A DNA stretch of 64,000 nt from Enterococcus sp. RIT-PI-f (GTDB lineage Bacteria; Bacillota; Bacilli; Lactobacillales; Enterococcaceae). The DNA lies in contig NZ_LHOX01000011.1 in assembly GCF_001297065.1 (NCBI RefSeq), forward strand, positions 62,001 to 126,000, in the 5' to 3' direction. Position numbers and translations under genes: made by a program. A model generated the notes under the pieces. It was given only the letters and a program-made list of their open reading frames with translations, was not told the DNA's origin and ran no database searches. Of this stretch, positions 9,428-19,034 are shown piece after piece; positions within the stretch are counted from its first letter, which is position 1, and every line of letters begins with the position of its first letter.

Positions 9428-9832
9428 ATGAAAAAAAGTATTTTACTCGTTTCTCACAGTCAACAACTTACTGAAGGCTTAAAACAAATGATTGAAGATA
9501 TGGCAGATACGCAGACGGTAACTCTTTATGCGCTTGGCGGTACCGCGGATGGCGCATTAGGTTCTGATGCCACAAAAATCATAGACGCTGTCAATGAATC
9601 CGATCAAACGGCGCTGATCCTCGTCTTTGCCGATTTAGGCAGTGCCGTGCTGAATGCGGAACTTGCCTACGATATGTTAGCACCTGAACAGCAGGAGAGA
9701 TATCATTTGATCGATGCACCATTGGTAGAAGGCGCCTTCGCGGCAGCCATAACCGCCGGTTTCAGTGATGATTTAGCGCAAATCACAGCAGAAGCAAAAA
9801 AAGCAGCAGAGAAAGGATGGCCCACAGCATGA
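9428..9832 (+). CDS. dhaM: PTS-dependent dihydroxyacetone kinase, phosphotransferase subunit DhaM
   Basis: This 134-aa EIIA-Man-like subunit takes phosphate from HPr and passes it to ADP bound on DhaL. The phosphorylated His is His10 in LLVSHS, followed by ALGGTADGALGSDATKI and VFADLGSAVLNAELA, typical of single-domain DhaM. The ribosome site is weak (GGTGATC). Its stop overlaps the dhaK start (ATGA), so the subunits are translationally coupled. Order is M-K-L, with no glycerol dehydrogenase or glpF immediately beside it. Confidence 0.92.
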   Translation: MKKSILLVSHSQQLTEGLKQMIEDMADTQTVTLYALGGTADGALGSDATKIIDAVNESDQTALILVFADLGSAVLNAELAYDMLAPEQQERYHLIDAPLVEGAFAAAITAGFSDDLAQITAEAKKAAEKGWPTA

Positions 9833-10812
9833 AAAAAATTATCAATGATCCAAGCAAGATCGTCGAAGAAATGTTGGCAGGATTGGCAGGTAGTTATCCG
9901 CATTTGATCCATCAAGTTGAAGATACACGGGTGCTTGCAAAAAATGATCAGCAGCCGCAAGTTGGTTTGGTATCTGGTGGCGGCAGTGGCCACGAACCGG
10001 CGCATGCTGGCTTTGTTGGCGACGGTATGCTAAGTGCTGCCGTTTTAGGAGATGTCTTCACTTCCCCTACACCTGATCAGATTTTGCATGGTATCCAGGC
10101 CGCCGATCAAGGACAGGGTGTCTTGTTGATCGTCAAAAATTATACAGGTGATATTTTAAATTTTGAAATGGCTAAGGATATGGCTGATATGGAAGATATC
10201 CAAACAGAGATCGTTGTCGTTGATGATGACATCGCCGTTGAAAACAGTACCTATACCGCTGGCAAACGTGGTGTTGCAGGGACAATCCTTGTACACAAGA
10301 TTCTTGGCAATGCTGCCCGCAACGGCACCTCTTTAGCAGAACTAAAAACCCTCGGCGATACGATCGTTGCAAAAATCAAAACGATTGGTGTTGCCTTGAA
10401 AGCTGCCACAGTCCCAGAAGTTGGCAAACCCGGTTTTGCGTTGGCTGACGACGAAATCGAATATGGTGTCGGCATCCACGGAGAACCAGGCTATCGGCGA
10501 GAAAAATTACAGCCCTCAAAGGATTTGGCCAAAGAGTTGGTTGAAAAACTACTGTCCGATTATGAACAAACACCCAAAAAAATTGGCGTCTTGATCAATG
10601 GTATGGGTGGTACACCTTTGATGGAACTCTTCGTCTTTGCCAATGACGTTGAACAACTATTGGCCGAAAAAGCCGTCACCGTTTGCTTCCACAAAGTTGG
10701 TAATTATATGACCTCGATCGATATGCAAGGCTTATCCTTGACCTTGATCGACTGTACAGATACAGACTACACAGAGGCACTGACCGCCCCTGTGACAACT
10801 ATTGCATGGTAA
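9829..10812 (+). CDS. dhaK: Dihydroxyacetone kinase subunit DhaK
   Basis: The 327-aa subunit binds dihydroxyacetone covalently as a hemiaminal on a His, here His217 in GVGIHGEPGYRR. The N-terminal GLVSGGGSGHEPAHAGFVG motif shapes the substrate pocket. Length is right for DhaK of the PTS-type enzyme. The ATG at 9829 overlaps the dhaM stop and has AAAGGATGG upstream; an earlier in-frame start inside dhaM is unlikely. Product is dihydroxyacetone phosphate for glycolysis. Confidence 0.95.
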   Translation: MKKIINDPSKIVEEMLAGLAGSYPHLIHQVEDTRVLAKNDQQPQVGLVSGGGSGHEPAHAGFVGDGMLSAAVLGDVFTSPTPDQILHGIQAADQGQGVLLIVKNYTGDILNFEMAKDMADMEDIQTEIVVVDDDIAVENSTYTAGKRGVAGTILVHKILGNAARNGTSLAELKTLGDTIVAKIKTIGVALKAATVPEVGKPGFALADDEIEYGVGIHGEPGYRREKLQPSKDLAKELVEKLLSDYEQTPKKIGVLINGMGGTPLMELFVFANDVEQLLAEKAVTVCFHKVGNYMTSIDMQGLSLTLIDCTDTDYTEALTAPVTTIAW

Positions 10813-10828
10813 AGGAGTGAACCACCAA

Positions 10829-11431
10829 ATGAATCTGACAACTGAATCGATCCAAACTTGGTTAAACACATTTACAACTGCCATTGAAGACAACAAAGCC
10901 TATTTAAGTGATTTAGATACCCCTATCGGTGATGGCGATCATGGCAACAACATGGCCCGCGGCGTCGCGGCTTATCAAGAGGCTTTTCAAAAACAATCAC
11001 CACAAACAATCAGTGATACCTTCAAAGTACTCTCGATGGCTTTGATCTCAAAAGTTGGCGGTGCTTCTGGTCCTTTGTACGGTTCCGCCTTTATGAACAT
11101 GACCAAAGCCACCAAAGAATTAGATGAGATCACTTCGTATGAAGCACTAGGGGACATCATTGCCGAAGGACTCGCCGGCATCAAACAACGAGGCAAAGCC
11201 GAATTCGAAGACAAAACGATGGTTGATGTCTGGCAACCTGCCGCGGAGGCTTTGCAAAAAGGCGGCCTTTCCAAGTCAGATATCGACACAGCTGAAGCTC
11301 ATACTAGCGAACTTGTAGCCAAAAAAGGCCGGGCTTCGTATCTAGGCGAACGGGCAATTGGTCATATCGACCCGGGGGCAGCTTCCAGCGCTATTCTTTT
11401 TAAAACCTTGCTTACGGTGATCGAACCATAA
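10829..11431 (+). CDS. dhaL: Dihydroxyacetone kinase ADP-binding subunit DhaL
   Basis: The 200-aa subunit carries ADP as a tightly bound cofactor and transfers phosphate to dihydroxyacetone on DhaK. The Mg-binding DTPIGDGDHGNNMARG motif near residue 29 and GGASGPLYGSAF near 73 are classic. AAAGGAGTG precedes the ATG at 10829, 16 bases after dhaK. It ends the operon before a strong terminator. Confidence 0.95.
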   Translation: MNLTTESIQTWLNTFTTAIEDNKAYLSDLDTPIGDGDHGNNMARGVAAYQEAFQKQSPQTISDTFKVLSMALISKVGGASGPLYGSAFMNMTKATKELDEITSYEALGDIIAEGLAGIKQRGKAEFEDKTMVDVWQPAAEALQKGGLSKSDIDTAEAHTSELVAKKGRASYLGERAIGHIDPGAASSAILFKTLLTVIEP

Positions 11432-11456
11432 CCAAAGATCGATTACAGCGCATTTT

Positions 11457-11535
11457 ACAAAAAAAACACCCAAGCACGCACGATGCAAGCTGCTGACCAA
11501 TTGTCGCAGCTAACATCTGTTGCTTGGGTGTTTCG
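11457..11535. terminator. Bidirectional terminator between dhaL and the acyltransferase gene
   Basis: Outer arms AAACACCCAAGCA and TGCTTGGGTGTTT enclose an inner AGCTGC/GCAGCT hairpin, with A- and T-rich flanks serving both converging genes. Confidence 0.8.
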
Positions 11536-11540
11536 TTTGT

Positions 11541-13451
11541 TTAATCCTCCGCTAAAATCGTTTGGGCAACTAACTTCACGTATTCAACCATGCCATCTGG
11601 ATTCGGATGGACCCGGTCTTCATAAAACCAAGATTCTTGGCTGTTGCTCAAGTCATACCAATCGATCAACGTCATATTGTCATATTTATCCGCCATTTTT
11701 TCCAGCATGCGATTGACTTCATTCTGCCAACGTTGCGTCGGTACACGCACATTGACCCAATACACATTGCGATCCCCGATCTCACTCATAAAACTATCGA
11801 ATTGCGCTTCCGTAAATGAGCCGTTTGTCCCTAAGCCAACCAAGACCGTATCTCGCAATAAACCTTGATCTTTCAATGATTTGATCAGATCAGGGCTGGC
11901 ATACAACTGCCTGCCGACATCGCCATCAACAACTGCTTGGGGAAATAATTCTTGAAGATCGGCTGTGGCATCCAGCATCACGGAGTCGCCAAAAGCGGTG
12001 ATCTCCAGTGATTCAGCCTTTTTGAGTTGCGCTTCTGTCAACGCGTATTTGGTCATGATATCTTGTTCAGCTTCAGTAGTATCGGCAGCATCACTGCTGT
12101 CCGTACTGCTTTGCGCACTATCTCCGTTGGCATTTTTTTGGGTTTCTTCTGCCGCTTTCTTATTGGCAGCAATCGTATCTTTCAATTGCTGCTGTTGCGC
12201 ATCCACATAGTTCGTTGGCGCTGAGATAATCCCAACTAACGCAATCATGGTGATCAATGTCCCCGGAATCACCCATGGCTTTTTCCAACTAAAGATAGGC
12301 TTTGTAAACCATCCACGCACGGTGCTTACTGTATGCTTGTATTTGAATTTTCGTAGTGGGTTCTCGATAAAACGATACGACAGCTCACTAAAAAGTAAAA
12401 TCAAGAACAGTTCAACCAACGTGTGCAGCAGAACATTCTCCCCAATATTGCCTACTTTTGATTCATAAAAGATCATCACTGGGAATTGATATAAATAGAT
12501 CCCATAACTGCGCTTGCCAATATAACTAAACAACGGATTGGTCAACAGCCGATTCAGACTAGCCCCAGGATGGGCAGTCACCGCGACGAGTACCGTGGCC
12601 AGTATACTGATCAAAAACATGCCGCCATAATAGACGAAGGTCAAATGATCATCCAGCAAGAAGAAGGCGAACACCAATCCCAGCAGCGAAACGATCCCTG
12701 ACAGATTCAATATCCGTTTGGCCTTGATAGGAATTTCTTTTTTCAAGTGAGTCGTTGGCCAGATAAAAGCCAGTGCACTCCCCATCCAAATAGAGAACAA
12801 ACGGGTATCTGTACCATAATATACCCTCGTTGGATCCGCCCCCGGCGTATACAACACTGCGAACAAAATACCTGAAAAAACGGTGATACCTGCTACAACA
12901 TTGAAAACCCTGCTTCGCTTCTTACCGATCTTCATCAACAGAATGAACACCAACGGCCAAATCAAGTAATTCTGTCCTTCTACTGCCAAAGACCATAAAT
13001 GTGTAAAAGGGGACTCATTGCCAAATCGGTCAAAGTAAGATAACCCATGGTTGATTTGCCACCAATTATTATAATACAGCAGGGAACTAACCACGACACC
13101 TCGTAGATTGTTCAACAAATTACGCTGGAATAAGGTGATATAGGCAGCTGCCAGTCCTAGCATCACGACCATGCCGGGATAAAGACGTTTCATCCGCCTA
13201 ACATAGAAATCAATCACCTTTATTTTCCCATTTTGATCCCATTCTTGCCGCAGCAAGTCCGTGATCAAATAACCCGATACAACAAAAAATACTGGTACGC
13301 CTAAATACCCGCCCCGCATTTGGGTAGGCAATAAATGATATAAAATAACGCCGATCACTGCTAATGTTCGAATACCATCGAAACCTGTGATGTAACGGCT
13401 TGTGCTTAAACGTTTGCTCATTATCCAACCACTTTTCTCAAATTGATCCAT
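11541..13451 (-). CDS. OatA-like peptidoglycan/cell-wall O-acetyltransferase
   Basis: The 636-aa membrane protein has an N-terminal acyltransferase-3 domain with about ten membrane segments (ITGFDGIRTLAVIGVILYH at the start, then the R/H motif region) and an extracellular C-terminal SGNH domain. The SGNH blocks are visible: AFGDSVM, GLGTNGSF and DRVHPNPDG, giving the Ser and Asp-His of the triad. A linker with Gln/Ala/Ser-rich sequence (about 400-450) joins them. By homology to OatA it O-acetylates MurNAc and raises lysozyme resistance, but acetylation of other wall polymers is possible. An in-frame ATG at 13421 is an alternative start; neither has a strong ribosome site. Confidence 0.82.
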   Translation of the reverse strand: MDQFEKSGWIMSKRLSTSRYITGFDGIRTLAVIGVILYHLLPTQMRGGYLGVPVFFVVSGYLITDLLRQEWDQNGKIKVIDFYVRRMKRLYPGMVVMLGLAAAYITLFQRNLLNNLRGVVVSSLLYYNNWWQINHGLSYFDRFGNESPFTHLWSLAVEGQNYLIWPLVFILLMKIGKKRSRVFNVVAGITVFSGILFAVLYTPGADPTRVYYGTDTRLFSIWMGSALAFIWPTTHLKKEIPIKAKRILNLSGIVSLLGLVFAFFLLDDHLTFVYYGGMFLISILATVLVAVTAHPGASLNRLLTNPLFSYIGKRSYGIYLYQFPVMIFYESKVGNIGENVLLHTLVELFLILLFSELSYRFIENPLRKFKYKHTVSTVRGWFTKPIFSWKKPWVIPGTLITMIALVGIISAPTNYVDAQQQQLKDTIAANKKAAEETQKNANGDSAQSSTDSSDAADTTEAEQDIMTKYALTEAQLKKAESLEITAFGDSVMLDATADLQELFPQAVVDGDVGRQLYASPDLIKSLKDQGLLRDTVLVGLGTNGSFTEAQFDSFMSEIGDRNVYWVNVRVPTQRWQNEVNRMLEKMADKYDNMTLIDWYDLSNSQESWFYEDRVHPNPDGMVEYVKLVAQTILAED

Positions 13452-13574
13452 TTGCTTTTCTCGTAAATAAATGACAAAAAAACCTGCTTATGTCATTCTC
13501 TCATAATTTACCAGAAATGACCCCCTTTAAGCTAGCACCTTTTGTTATATTTCTAAAAAAATTAATTTTTGTAT

Positions 13575-13605
13575 AAAAAAAGTATTTCATCAACGAAATA
13601 CTTTT
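13575..13605 (-). terminator. Terminator of the YitT-family gene
   Basis: Arms AAAAGTATTTC and GAAATACTTTT are followed by a seven-T run on the minus strand. Confidence 0.8.
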
Positions 13606-13618
13606 CTCATGCTTTATC

Positions 13619-14494
13619 TTATAATTCTTCTTCATAAAAACGACCCAAGATTTGCACATTGTCCGCAATACTGACAAAGGCTTTCGGATCAGACTCTTTC
13701 ATGGCACTGCGCAACATTGGCAATTCAAACCGTGTCACGACAGTCAACAAGACGGTTTGTTTATCATGTTTGTAAGCACCCTCTGCTTCATTGATGATGG
13801 TGATCCCGCGACGCATATGTCTTTGAATCGTTTGGATCACTTCTTCGGGGTTTCTAGTGATGATCGTGACTTGCATCTTCTTTTGTTTGGTAAAAACAGC
13901 ATCCGTCACTTTGCCGCTGACAAAAATCGCAATTGCACTATACAATGCGTATTGCCATCCGAACAAAATACCCGCAGCAAACAAAATCACGATATTAAAC
14001 CCGATCGAGATCGAGCCAATCGTTCGGCCCGTCCGTTTGCGGATCGCAATACTGATAAAATCCAAACCGCCAGAAGACAAGCCGTTTTTTAATGCATAGC
14101 CGATCCCAACACCGCTGATGGCGCCACCGAAAATGGCACAGATCATTGGATCAGTCGTTACCGTTTCTTCCGGTAGTACTTGGACAAACAATGATGTCAA
14201 TAAAACAGTGATACCAGTAAAGATCGTAAACTTGTGCCCAATTTTGAACCAGCCAATAAAAAACAGCGGGATATTCAGCAACAGTAATGTCAGAGATACA
14301 GGCAGATAGACTCCAAGCCAATCTTTCGATAGTGTGGTAATGATTTGGGCAACCCCTGTAATACCGCTGGAATAGATATGACCTGGTTGATAAAAGAAAT
14401 TGACGGCAATTGATGCCAATAATGCATAAACGACAGAAAAGGATAATTTACTCGCATAGTCTGGGTGTGGGAGCCATTTAAATAGGGGATTCAT
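13619..14494 (-). CDS. YitT family membrane protein (DUF161/DUF2179)
   Basis: This 291-aa protein has five or six membrane segments followed by a cytoplasmic DUF2179 domain near the C-terminus (QVTIITRNPEEVIQTIQRH ... GITIINEAEGAY). The GITGVAQI and GLSSGGLDFI repeats inside the membrane part are typical. Function is unknown in general; some homologues are linked to transport. I chose ATG 14494 with GAGG twelve bases upstream, because the further in-frame extension encodes atypical sequence. Confidence 0.8.
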   Translation of the reverse strand: MNPLFKWLPHPDYASKLSFSVVYALLASIAVNFFYQPGHIYSSGITGVAQIITTLSKDWLGVYLPVSLTLLLLNIPLFFIGWFKIGHKFTIFTGITVLLTSLFVQVLPEETVTTDPMICAIFGGAISGVGIGYALKNGLSSGGLDFISIAIRKRTGRTIGSISIGFNIVILFAAGILFGWQYALYSAIAIFVSGKVTDAVFTKQKKMQVTIITRNPEEVIQTIQRHMRRGITIINEAEGAYKHDKQTVLLTVVTRFELPMLRSAMKESDPKAFVSIADNVQILGRFYEEEL

Positions 14495-14650
14495 TGCATT
14501 TTGCAGCCTCGCTTTTGTGATTTTGGTCTTATTATACGTCAGCAAACAAAAAAAGAAATGAACAATGAAAGAAATCGACAAATTCTCATGAAATATATTC
14601 ATTCCTTCATCAGTTTCTGATTCATTACTCATTTCTTCAAATCGTTTTAT

Positions 14651-16426
14651 CTATTCGTCTTCTTCAACTGTTGTGACATCGATACTCAAGTCAAACAATT
14701 GCATTGGTGATACGGTACTTGGCGCTTGTGACATTGGGTCTGCAGCTTTCCCATTTTTTGGAAAGGCGATGACTTCGCGGATGTTGTCTTCTCCTGCCAA
14801 CAACATCGCCAAGCGATCCAATCCTAAAGCGATACCGCCATGTGGTGGGAAGCCATAATCTAATGCATCTAACAAGAAACCAAATTGTGCTTGCATTTCA
14901 CGTCGGGAGAAACCTAATGTTTCAAACATTTGCTCTTGCACAGCCCGATCATGGATCCGCAAAGAACCGCCGCCTAATTCGTAGCCATTCAAGACAATAT
15001 CATACGCCTCAGCATAGACTTTTGCAGGATCAGTCGCCAATAATGGGATATCACTTTCTTTTGGCAACGTGAATGGGTGATGGGCTGAAACAAAACGACC
15101 CGCTTCATCATCATACTCAAATTGCGGCCAATCAGTGACCCATAAGAAATTAAATTTGCTTTCATCGATCAAACCAAGTTCTTTGCCCAGTTTATTACGG
15201 ATCGCGCCTAGGGTCGCTGATACCACAGCAAAAGAATCAGCACCGAACATCAAAATGTCCCCAACTTCAGCATTGGCAGCGGCAATGATCTCGTCAGTAA
15301 CTTCAGTCAAGAATTTTGCGATTGGCCCTTTCAGCCCATCAGCTTCCACTTTGACCCAAGCCAAACCTTTCGCCCCAAACTGGCCTGCATAATGACCTAA
15401 GTTGTCCATATCTTTACGAGAATATTTGTCCGCAGCACCCTTCGCATTCAAGACTTTCACAACGCCGCCTTTTTCAAGCGCCATTTGGAAGACTTTGAAG
15501 TCCACCGCTTTGACAACGTCAGACAAATCGATCAGTTCCATGTCAAAACGGGTATCTGGTTTGTCACTGCCGTAACGACCCATTGCTTCATCATATGTGA
15601 TTCGTGGGAAAGGCAATGTCACGTCTAGCCCTTTGACTTCTCGCATGACTTTTGCCAGCATTTCTTCTGTATACGTTTGGATTTCTTCCGCAGTTAAGAA
15701 GGTTGTTTCGATATCGACTTGCGTAAATTCTGGTTGACGGTCGCCACGCAAATCTTCGTCACGGAAGCAGCGTACGATTTGGTAGTACCGATCAAAGCCT
15801 GCCCCCATCAATAATTGTTTGAAAATTTGTGGTGATTGCGGCAACGCATAAAAATGGCCTGGATGGACCCTTGATGGCACCAAATAGTCCCGGGCACCTT
15901 CTGGCGTTGATTTTGCTAAATAAGGCGTTTCGATATCCAAAAAGTCGTGATTGTCTAAGAAATTGCGGATCGACTGTGTCGTCTTCGCCCGCATCACGAT
16001 ATTTTGCGTCATTTTCGGCCGACGCAAATCTAAATAACGGTACTTCATACGAATTTCGTCGCTGACGGTTTGGTCGTCTTCAATCAAGAACGTCGGTGTT
16101 TTGGCCGTGTTTAAGATCGTGATATCGGTGATCATCACTTCATATTGTCCAGTAACCATTTTCGGATTGATTGCTTCTGGCGCCCGATTGATCACTTCAC
16201 CTGTGACTTCCAATACGTATTCACTGCGGCATTTATCTGCAATTTCCCATGCTTCTTTTGATACTTCTGGATTAAAGACGATTTGAACGATCCCTTCACG
16301 ATCGCGTAAATCGATAAAGATGACGCCCCCTAGATCCCGACGCTTTTGGACCCAGCCTTTCAAGGTGATTGTTTGATTTAATTGGGCGTCTGATACGCGC
16401 CCGCAATATACTGTACGTTTACTCAT
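14651..16426 (-). CDS. aspS: Aspartyl-tRNA synthetase
   Basis: The 591-aa class II synthetase charges tRNA-Asp. An N-terminal OB-fold anticodon domain ([16 protein letters not shown]) is followed by the catalytic core with motif 2 ([20 protein letters not shown]), the bacterial GAD insertion and motif 3 ([14 protein letters not shown]). The length is standard for bacterial AspS. Its ATG overlaps the hisS stop by four bases (ATGA), so it is the second gene of a hisS-aspS operon under the T-box leader. Confidence 0.97.
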   Translation of the reverse strand: MSKRTVYCGRVSDAQLNQTITLKGWVQKRRDLGGVIFIDLRDREGIVQIVFNPEVSKEAWEIADKCRSEYVLEVTGEVINRAPEAINPKMVTGQYEVMITDITILNTAKTPTFLIEDDQTVSDEIRMKYRYLDLRRPKMTQNIVMRAKTTQSIRNFLDNHDFLDIETPYLAKSTPEGARDYLVPSRVHPGHFYALPQSPQIFKQLLMGAGFDRYYQIVRCFRDEDLRGDRQPEFTQVDIETTFLTAEEIQTYTEEMLAKVMREVKGLDVTLPFPRITYDEAMGRYGSDKPDTRFDMELIDLSDVVKAVDFKVFQMALEKGGVVKVLNAKGAADKYSRKDMDNLGHYAGQFGAKGLAWVKVEADGLKGPIAKFLTEVTDEIIAAANAEVGDILMFGADSFAVVSATLGAIRNKLGKELGLIDESKFNFLWVTDWPQFEYDDEAGRFVSAHHPFTLPKESDIPLLATDPAKVYAEAYDIVLNGYELGGGSLRIHDRAVQEQMFETLGFSRREMQAQFGFLLDALDYGFPPHGGIALGLDRLAMLLAGEDNIREVIAFPKNGKAADPMSQAPSTVSPMQLFDLSIDVTTVEEDE

Positions 16427-17736
16427 TTTTCTTCTCCTTGTTCGATCATAGTCGTGGTCATTTCGTCATAGATTTCATCGAAATGATCATAAAGTGCTAC
16501 CAGCGGAAATTGTTTTTCTACTCGACTAGCCATTGATTTGATATTGATGACTTGTTGTGCCAACTCGGTTTCACCTAAAGTCAGCACCAACTGTGCCCCT
16601 TGTTTATCAGCCGATTTGAATTGTGCTTTGGCCTTGCGATCCATAAAGTCCCGATCAGCCGAAAAACCAAAGTTGCGAATGGCTTGCACGACTTTCAATG
16701 CTTCTATATTGGTTTCTTGTCCTAAACCAACGACATACGCATCTAGTTGATTCAATGCAGGGATCACGACTTCTTCTGCTTCTAGCGTTAACAATAAACG
16801 TTCCATCCCTAAAGCAAAACCAAAACCTGGTGTGGCTGGTCCACCTAGCTCTTCTACCAAATGATTATAGCGGCCACCAGCACAAATCGTAGCTTGTGCG
16901 CCCATTTTGGGTGCATCACTCATAATTTCAAAAATCGTGTGGGTATAATAATCCAATCCGCGCACCATCGTCGAATCCACTTCATAAGCAACCCCTAAAG
17001 CATCCAACATGGTCGTCACTGTATCAAAGTGGGCTTTTGCCTCAGGCGTCAAATAATCCAAGATAGATGGGGCATCGGCGACAAATTTTTGATCGCGTTT
17101 GTCTTTGCTGTCCAAAACCCGCAATGGATTTTCATGGAGGCGGCGTTTTGAGTCTTCACTCAGTTCTGCCTCATGAGGCACCAAGTAATCGATCAATGCT
17201 TGGCGATAATTTTGGCGGGTTTCTTTGTCTCCCAATGAATTGATGACTAAGCGCAATTGATTCAAGCCAAGTTGGCGGTAAAAGTCCATGGCCATGGCCA
17301 TCGTTTCAGCATCCGTTGCGGGATTCGCTGAACCAAAGACTTCGACACCGATTTGATGAAATTGGCGCAAACGGCCCTTTTGCGGCCGTTCATAGCGAAA
17401 CATCGGTCCCATATAGAATACTTTATACGGTTTGGTGTATTCCGGTCCAAATAGTTTGTTTTCCACATAAGAACGGGCGATCGGTGCTGTACCTTCTGGC
17501 CGTAAGGTAATATGGCGCTCCCCTTTGTCGTGGAAGTCATACATTTCTTTCGATACAATATCAGTCGTATCCCCGACACTGCGGGCAATCACTTCAAAGT
17601 GTTCAAAGATTGGTGTGCGGATTTCATTAAATTGATAGTCACGAAAGACCAACCGTGCCGTTTCTTCCAGAAACTGCCATTTCTCCGATTCACCGGGTAA
17701 AATATCATTGGTCCCTTTTGGACGTTGGTAACTCAT
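16423..17736 (-). CDS. hisS: Histidyl-tRNA synthetase
   Basis: The 437-aa class II synthetase starts [16 protein letters not shown], with motif 2 [23 protein letters not shown] and the HisS-specific [14 protein letters not shown]-like signature (here [14 protein letters not shown]). A C-terminal anticodon-binding domain follows. TAGGAGGATG precedes its ATG. It is the first gene after the T-box leader and is coupled to aspS. Confidence 0.97.
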   Translation of the reverse strand: MSYQRPKGTNDILPGESEKWQFLEETARLVFRDYQFNEIRTPIFEHFEVIARSVGDTTDIVSKEMYDFHDKGERHITLRPEGTAPIARSYVENKLFGPEYTKPYKVFYMGPMFRYERPQKGRLRQFHQIGVEVFGSANPATDAETMAMAMDFYRQLGLNQLRLVINSLGDKETRQNYRQALIDYLVPHEAELSEDSKRRLHENPLRVLDSKDKRDQKFVADAPSILDYLTPEAKAHFDTVTTMLDALGVAYEVDSTMVRGLDYYTHTIFEIMSDAPKMGAQATICAGGRYNHLVEELGGPATPGFGFALGMERLLLTLEAEEVVIPALNQLDAYVVGLGQETNIEALKVVQAIRNFGFSADRDFMDRKAKAQFKSADKQGAQLVLTLGETELAQQVINIKSMASRVEKQFPLVALYDHFDEIYDEMTTTMIEQGEEK

Positions 17737-17832
17737 GCTCGTTCATCCTCCTATTGTTTGGGTCTTGCTCGTCATATACCTTCTGGCTGCTGCTCTATAT
17801 GTATTGCTTTCTTGTCCGTACTGCTTGACAAC

Positions 17833-18076
17833 AAAAAAACCCGCCCTTGTTTGTTCACAAGGGCGAGTTATCACACGCGGTACCACCTAAATTCGAGAAA
17901 TTGCTTTCTCCTCATCACGATTAACGCTCGGTCACGGAACAGCTTTGCTTCTGTTCATCTCCAGATTGTCTTTCCTTTGTTTGCTCCTTCACTGCTTTCA
18001 GCCATGGCAGTTCTCTCTTTTAAGGGGGAAAATCAAAGTACTCGATCCTTCATCGATAATAGATATTATCTATAAA
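17833..18076 (-). promoter_or_regulatory. T-box riboswitch controlling hisS-aspS
   Basis: The T-box sequence AGGTGGTACCGCG lies at 17876-17889. It is followed by a terminator with AACTCGCCCTTGT/ACAAGGGCGGGTT arms and a T run (17833-17868). Upstream is a Stem I with the AGTA/GA specifier-loop motif (ATCGAGTAC). On its opposite strand GAAAGACA contains GAC, which I read as an Asp specifier at 17968-17970. The variable base of the UGGN bulge is U, which could pair with an A or G discriminator but not with C. A TTGACA -35 stands at 18097-18102. The leader should read through when uncharged tRNA accumulates. Confidence 0.88.
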
Positions 18077-18216
18077 CTACAAGAAACAAGGTGAAATGTC
18101 AAGATTTTTCAAGATTTTTTCAAACCTTTTGATCGCATATTTTCAGCCTTTTTTGTAAATAGTGGACGCGGTGATCATTCCATTGTACCAAGTAAAAAAT
18201 GCGCGCCAAGTTTGCT

Positions 18217-18244
18217 TTGCTTTTCGTTCAAATTGGGTTATGCT
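18217..18244 (+). promoter_or_regulatory. Promoter for the thioesterase gene
   Basis: TTGCTT and TATGCT are separated by 16 bases, about 35 bases before the start at 18280. Confidence 0.5.
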
Positions 18245-18279
18245 GAGTAACAACCACAGCTAAAAAAAGGAGTCTGATT

Positions 18280-18729
18280 ATGTCTTTATATCCTGGCTAT
18301 ATCCGCAAACCCCATTATTACGAAACCGATCAAATGGCCATCATTCACCACAGCAACTATATCCGCTGGTTCGAGGAAGCCCGTGTCGAACTTTTGGCTT
18401 ATTTAGATTTGCCGTATCATACGATTGAATCAGTAGGCCTGATTGTCCCAGTTTTGGGTGTGTCTGCGCAATATAAACAAATGATTCACTATGAAGACGA
18501 AGTTTTGATCAAGGTATTGGTCGATAAGTACACAGGTACACGTTTGGATTTCCGCTATGAAATCTCTAAAACCAGCGATGGTCAATTGACGACGATCGGT
18601 ACTTCTCAACATTGCTTCTTAGCCAAAGAGACAAACCGTCTGGTACAGTTAAAACGCCAATTCCCTGAGATCCATCAACGCTTTGCTGACTATGCTGCCC
18701 TGTCTGAAACTACGGCAAAAGAGGCCTGA
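18280..18729 (+). CDS. Acyl-CoA thioesterase, hotdog fold (YbgC/FcbC-like)
   Basis: This 149-aa hotdog protein has the YbgC-type N-terminal motif YYETDQMAIIHHSNYIRWFEEARVE, in which the Asp near residue 14 acts in thioester cleavage. The rest (LGVSAQYKQMIHYEDEVLI) forms the beta-sheet. Its acyl-CoA or acyl-ACP substrate is not evident. AAAAAGGAG precedes the ATG. A small gene encoding 58 aa follows after 66 bases and probably shares its transcript. Confidence 0.82.
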   Translation: MSLYPGYIRKPHYYETDQMAIIHHSNYIRWFEEARVELLAYLDLPYHTIESVGLIVPVLGVSAQYKQMIHYEDEVLIKVLVDKYTGTRLDFRYEISKTSDGQLTTIGTSQHCFLAKETNRLVQLKRQFPEIHQRFADYAALSETTAKEA

Positions 18730-18795
18730 TCGAGGCATTATACTTGCTTTTTGAAACTGCTTTCGTATAATCAAAGGTAATTTCAGGGAAGGAAG

Positions 18796-18972
18796 ATGGC
18801 GATGTACGTTATCAAAGTTTTGCATGGGTACATAGGCAAAGATGGTCGTCGCACACGTGAAAAAATTCCAGACAAATTATGGGTCTTTGAAGATCGGCAA
18901 CAGTCCGAAGCATTTGCAGCTAAAATTGGTGGTCGCGTCAAACCGTTGAAAGAAGTCAAACAACATACGTAA
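18796..18972 (+). CDS. Hypothetical 58-aa basic protein
   Basis: This short gene reads MAMYVIKVLHGYIGKDGRR at its start and ends VKPLKEVKQHT. Two ATGs are possible (18796 and 18802); AAGGA is best spaced for the second. A strong terminator follows at once, supporting a real gene. The protein is basic, with a beta-strand-like start and a helix near DRQQSEAFAAKIGG. I recognise no family. Confidence 0.65.
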   Translation: MAMYVIKVLHGYIGKDGRRTREKIPDKLWVFEDRQQSEAFAAKIGGRVKPLKEVKQHT

Positions 18973-19020
18973 ACAAACAGCAGCTGGATTCTTTTATCAA
19001 AGAATCCAGCTGCTGTTTGT
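18971..19020. terminator. Bidirectional terminator
   Basis: A near-perfect hairpin with arms AACAAACAGCAGCTGGATTC and its complement lies between the converging genes ending at 18972 and 19035. Confidence 0.85.
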
Positions 19021-19034
19021 TATCTTCAAAGCGT

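Noticed and set aside
13652-14092. 146-aa open frame opposite the YitT gene
   Set aside because: It is a shadow of a well-supported membrane protein gene and has implausible composition.
17725-18075. Open frame on the plus strand across the hisS leader
   Set aside because: It lies wholly over the T-box and its terminator on the opposite strand and has no ribosome site.
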